In this document: positions 61,771 to 64,000 of the stretch, one piece after another
How the letters are laid out: the number at the start of each line of letters is the position of its first letter
How positions within the stretch are numbered: the stretch's first letter is position 1
NCBI GenBank assembly: GCA_965240325.2
Contig: OZ251226.1
Coordinates: 1,798,001-1,862,000, forward strand
Direction: 5' to 3'
DNA: 64,000 nt
Source: Rebecca billardiae RCC1528
Lineage: Eukaryota; Haptophyta
The notes under the pieces: model-generated
What the model was told of the DNA's origin: nothing
Seen by the model: the letters and a program-made list of their open reading frames with translations, nothing else
Database searches by the model: none
Made by a program: the position numbers and the translations under genes

Positions 61771-63048
61771 ATGTCGTCGCCGATCGAAGACAACGACGTG
61801 GCGACGGAGTGCACGCTCGTGCGCGCGGATGGGTGCCGCGTGCACCTCATCGGCACGTGCCACCTCTCCGATGATGCAGCACGGCTGACGGGAGACACCA
61901 TCCGAGCCCTGCGACCGCAGACAGTCGTCATCGAACTGTGCGATGAGCGGCGTGAGATGCTGCACCGCCCGCCTGTGGGCCAACCGGATGACTCAGCGGA
62001 CGACACCGCCGAGACGTCGCTCCGCTCCCCCGGGGCGGCCATGGGCGCAGTGTTGCTCAACTGGACCGAGCTCATCTCGGTGATGTACGCGTCCTTCGAG
62101 ACGCTCACGCAGCGCAACACGGGCGCTGAGTTTGCCGAGGCGCTCGAGGCGGCCGAGGAGGTCGGCGCTCGCGTCGTGCTCGGCGATCGGCGGGCGAGTG
62201 TGACCACGAGCCGCATGCAGCGGCTCGTTCCGCTTCGAGAGCTGCTTCTCGACGTGCACCTGCTCCAGTACGACCACTCCGCGCAGCAGGCAATACGGCG
62301 CGCGCGCACGCTCGAGGGCTGCATCTCGCGCGCGGATGCGCTGCAGCTGCGGGCCGCGCCTGCGTGCGCCACGGGCGCGGCGGAGCCGGCGCACTCGGCC
62401 GATGGCGCGGTCGCGCCCGCCGCGGGGTTGGCCGACGAGCTCCGTGCGCTGCGCGCCTCGATCGCTGACGCGCACCGCACCTCGCTCGCCGATGCCGTCG
62501 ACGGCGTCGTGTGGCGCGTGCTGCGCAAGTTCTGGCGCAAGGAGCTGATTGACGAAACCGACAAGGAGACGCTGCGCTGGGCGATGGACCGGCTCGGGCT
62601 GATCGACCCGCTCGCCGAGGCGCCGTTCCCGGGCACGATGCGGCGCATCCTCGTGCACGAGCGCGACCAGCTCCTCGCCGACTCGCTCGCGCGCGCCCGC
62701 GGGCCGGTCGTCGTGGGCGTGGTGGGCAAGGCGCACGTGTCGGGCATCGAGCGCGCCTTCCGCGAAGGGATCGAGCCTGCCGAGCAGCTGGACGGGTACC
62801 TGCACACGCCGCCGTGGCAGCCACGCCCGTGGCACGCGGGCGCGGCGGCGGCGCTGGCCGGCGCGGCGTTCGGCTGCGTGCGCTCGCGCGCCTTCCGCCG
62901 CTCGGTGGGCGTCACCGCGGCGGGGCTTGGCGTGGGCCTGGCGTGGCTCAACTACGAGGTGCGCGACCGCATGCGCTTCTTCGAGCACAGCCAGCGGCAG
63001 CTCTCCTCGCGGGCGGCAGTCGCGCGCACGATCGACGCGCACGAGTGA
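61771..63048 (+). CDS. TraB-domain protein
   Basis: Single exon, 425 residues from the first in-frame ATG at 61771. TraB/Tiki-like fold signatures: VHLIGTCHLSDD (GT.H.S), RPQTVVIELCDERREML (the E..R helix), GARVVLGDRR, MRRILVHERDQLLA and VVGVVGKAHVSGIER (GxxH near the C-terminus). The domain is metalloprotease-like. Eukaryotic members sit at mitochondrial, peroxisomal or ER membranes and affect organelle dynamics (TRABD). A C-terminal hydrophobic stretch (AGAAAALAGAAFGCV, SVGVTAAGLGVGLAWLNY) is a likely membrane anchor. A longer N-terminus is open upstream but has no ATG. Confidence 0.87.
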   Translation: MSSPIEDNDVATECTLVRADGCRVHLIGTCHLSDDAARLTGDTIRALRPQTVVIELCDERREMLHRPPVGQPDDSADDTAETSLRSPGAAMGAVLLNWTELISVMYASFETLTQRNTGAEFAEALEAAEEVGARVVLGDRRASVTTSRMQRLVPLRELLLDVHLLQYDHSAQQAIRRARTLEGCISRADALQLRAAPACATGAAEPAHSADGAVAPAAGLADELRALRASIADAHRTSLADAVDGVVWRVLRKFWRKELIDETDKETLRWAMDRLGLIDPLAEAPFPGTMRRILVHERDQLLADSLARARGPVVVGVVGKAHVSGIERAFREGIEPAEQLDGYLHTPPWQPRPWHAGAAAALAGAAFGCVRSRAFRRSVGVTAAGLGVGLAWLNYEVRDRMRFFEHSQRQLSSRAAVARTIDAHE

Positions 63049-64000
63049 GCGAGGCATCTCGTCTGGCCGCGCTGAGCGCGTAGGCCTCACGGCGAGCGCG
63101 AGCCGCAGCCGCCGTAGCCAGCAGGCGGCTGCGCCAGAAGCTACCGCGTACGAGTAGTTAGTATGAGCAGCTAGCTACTGGCTACGCCGCGCGGTGTCGT
63201 CGCCATGACCGCCATGGCGCCCCCCATGCCGGACTGCAGCTAGCTTTTGGTCCGACGCGCCGTCGTCAGCTTTTACGCGCGTGTGACTCACGCGGAGTCG
63301 GACTGATCACCGAGCAGACCGGAGTTGAGTAGTACGACTATATAGTCGTTATCATCGACGATATGAAACCGTACCGCGGCCTACTGGTACTCAGTAGTAG
63401 CTAACCATTGTACAGCCCAGACGAGTCAGAGTGCCAGTCGTGACTCGTGACGAGTTGACTTATTAGCAGCAGTGCTATTAGCAGTCGAGTGACGTAACGC
63501 GGCAGGCGCCCGCCGGCCGCGCCCGGCCGAGTTCACGGACATATATATCACATCATATATAACGAGCCCGATATGTACCCGATCGAGGCCGAGGGTCAGG
63601 CCTCAGGCCGGGAGTTCGAGCGTGTGATGCAGGCGCAGCTGTGAGCTGGGCCAGCTGGGCCACAGGCCAGGGACATCTAGTCAGCCTCAGACGTACGTAG
63701 TATTAAGTATACATCCCGACGACTAAAATCTAAATATTCGTCATTTTAAAATCTGTATCAGTGATGCATGAGTTACATGCAATAATAACTATATGTCATA
63801 ATCATTCGCGGCACGGTCTCCGAGATCGGGACACTGATAGTACCGTTGAAGTCCGAGTGAACTCACATCATCAGCAGCATAAGTAAGATCGAGTCGACGA
63901 TAGTAGTCGTTAATATAAAGTATTCAATAAATACGATTATAATGGATATGACTACGTCGTCTTTCTTGGCGGCCGGCAGGCCCGGCAGCATGCGCGCTCG
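63049..64000. other. Intergenic tail
   Basis: GC-rich to about 63170, then AT-richer low-complexity spacer (TAGTAG, TATATA and TCATCA motifs) to the window end. No gene, RNA or repeat element supported. Confidence 0.5.

Noticed and set aside
60992-62951. Long minus-strand frame antisense to the TraB gene
   Set aside because: Arg/Ser/Ala-rich shadow; the TraB motifs on the plus strand explain the open frame.

Overview
The window is nuclear DNA from a GC-rich, intron-bearing, photosynthetic and flagellated protist. The evidence for a eukaryote is 19 short spliceosomal introns resolved by phase (58-203 nt, donors mostly GTGCGY, acceptors CAG), Hub1/UBL5, Ragulator LAMTOR2, GCN2, ceramide synthase and ADAT1. 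A thylakoid-lumen FKBP with a layered targeting sequence indicates a plastid, probably of secondary origin. CFAP251 and a tubulin tyrosine ligase-like protein indicate cilia. A haptophyte, or less likely a pelagophyte-type stramenopile, fits best; this is inference, since no rRNA or other taxonomic marker is present. Genes are compact and often head-to-head. They are separated by AT-richer, low-complexity spacers with TA microsatellites and transposon debris.

0-10 kb: GCN2-like eIF2alpha kinase (5' end outside the window), a frameshifted remnant on the minus strand (3.8-4.7 kb), a coiled-coil gene with unresolved exons (6.1-7.5 kb), a short tandem repeat, and a two-exon hydroxyproline-rich membrane glycoprotein (8.6-10.2 kb). 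10-20 kb: a long imperfect inverted repeat, a 778-bp terminal-inverted-repeat element (11.4-12.2 kb), an unknown minus-strand gene, the THUMP protein TAN1/THUMPD1, a small membrane protein, and a RING1-type RING protein with a leucine-rich F-box-like C-terminus. 20-33.5 kb: an unknown two-exon gene, an unknown gene head-to-head with the lumenal FKBP, ADAT1, a double-module Urc1/GTP-cyclohydrolase-II-like gene and ceramide synthase.

33.5-42.7 kb: Hub1 divergent from a TTLL protein that carries a C-terminal p25-alpha (TPPP) domain, a DnaJ-like 3' fragment, a small membrane protein, a GPT2/SCT1-type glycerol-phosphate acyltransferase, and copy 1 of a paralogous gene of unknown function. 45.2-51.5 kb: an NmrA-like oxidoreductase, then copy 2 of the unknown gene. 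Copy 2 is broken near its 3' end by a 3,046-bp segment with terminal inverted repeats. That segment holds methyltransferase-like exons that are themselves split by a 619-bp TA-flanked inverted-repeat element. This three-layer insertion is the most unusual structure in the window. 51.5-64 kb: a DUF4126 membrane protein, CFAP251 head-to-head with LAMTOR2, a MYND zinc-finger protein, a REX1-B-like protein head-to-head with a TraB-domain protein, and a gene-free tail.

There is no single operon-like pathway. Identifiable themes are translation and tRNA modification (GCN2, TAN1, ADAT1), lipid synthesis (ceramide synthase, GPAT) and cilium/tubulin biology (TTLL-p25alpha, CFAP251).
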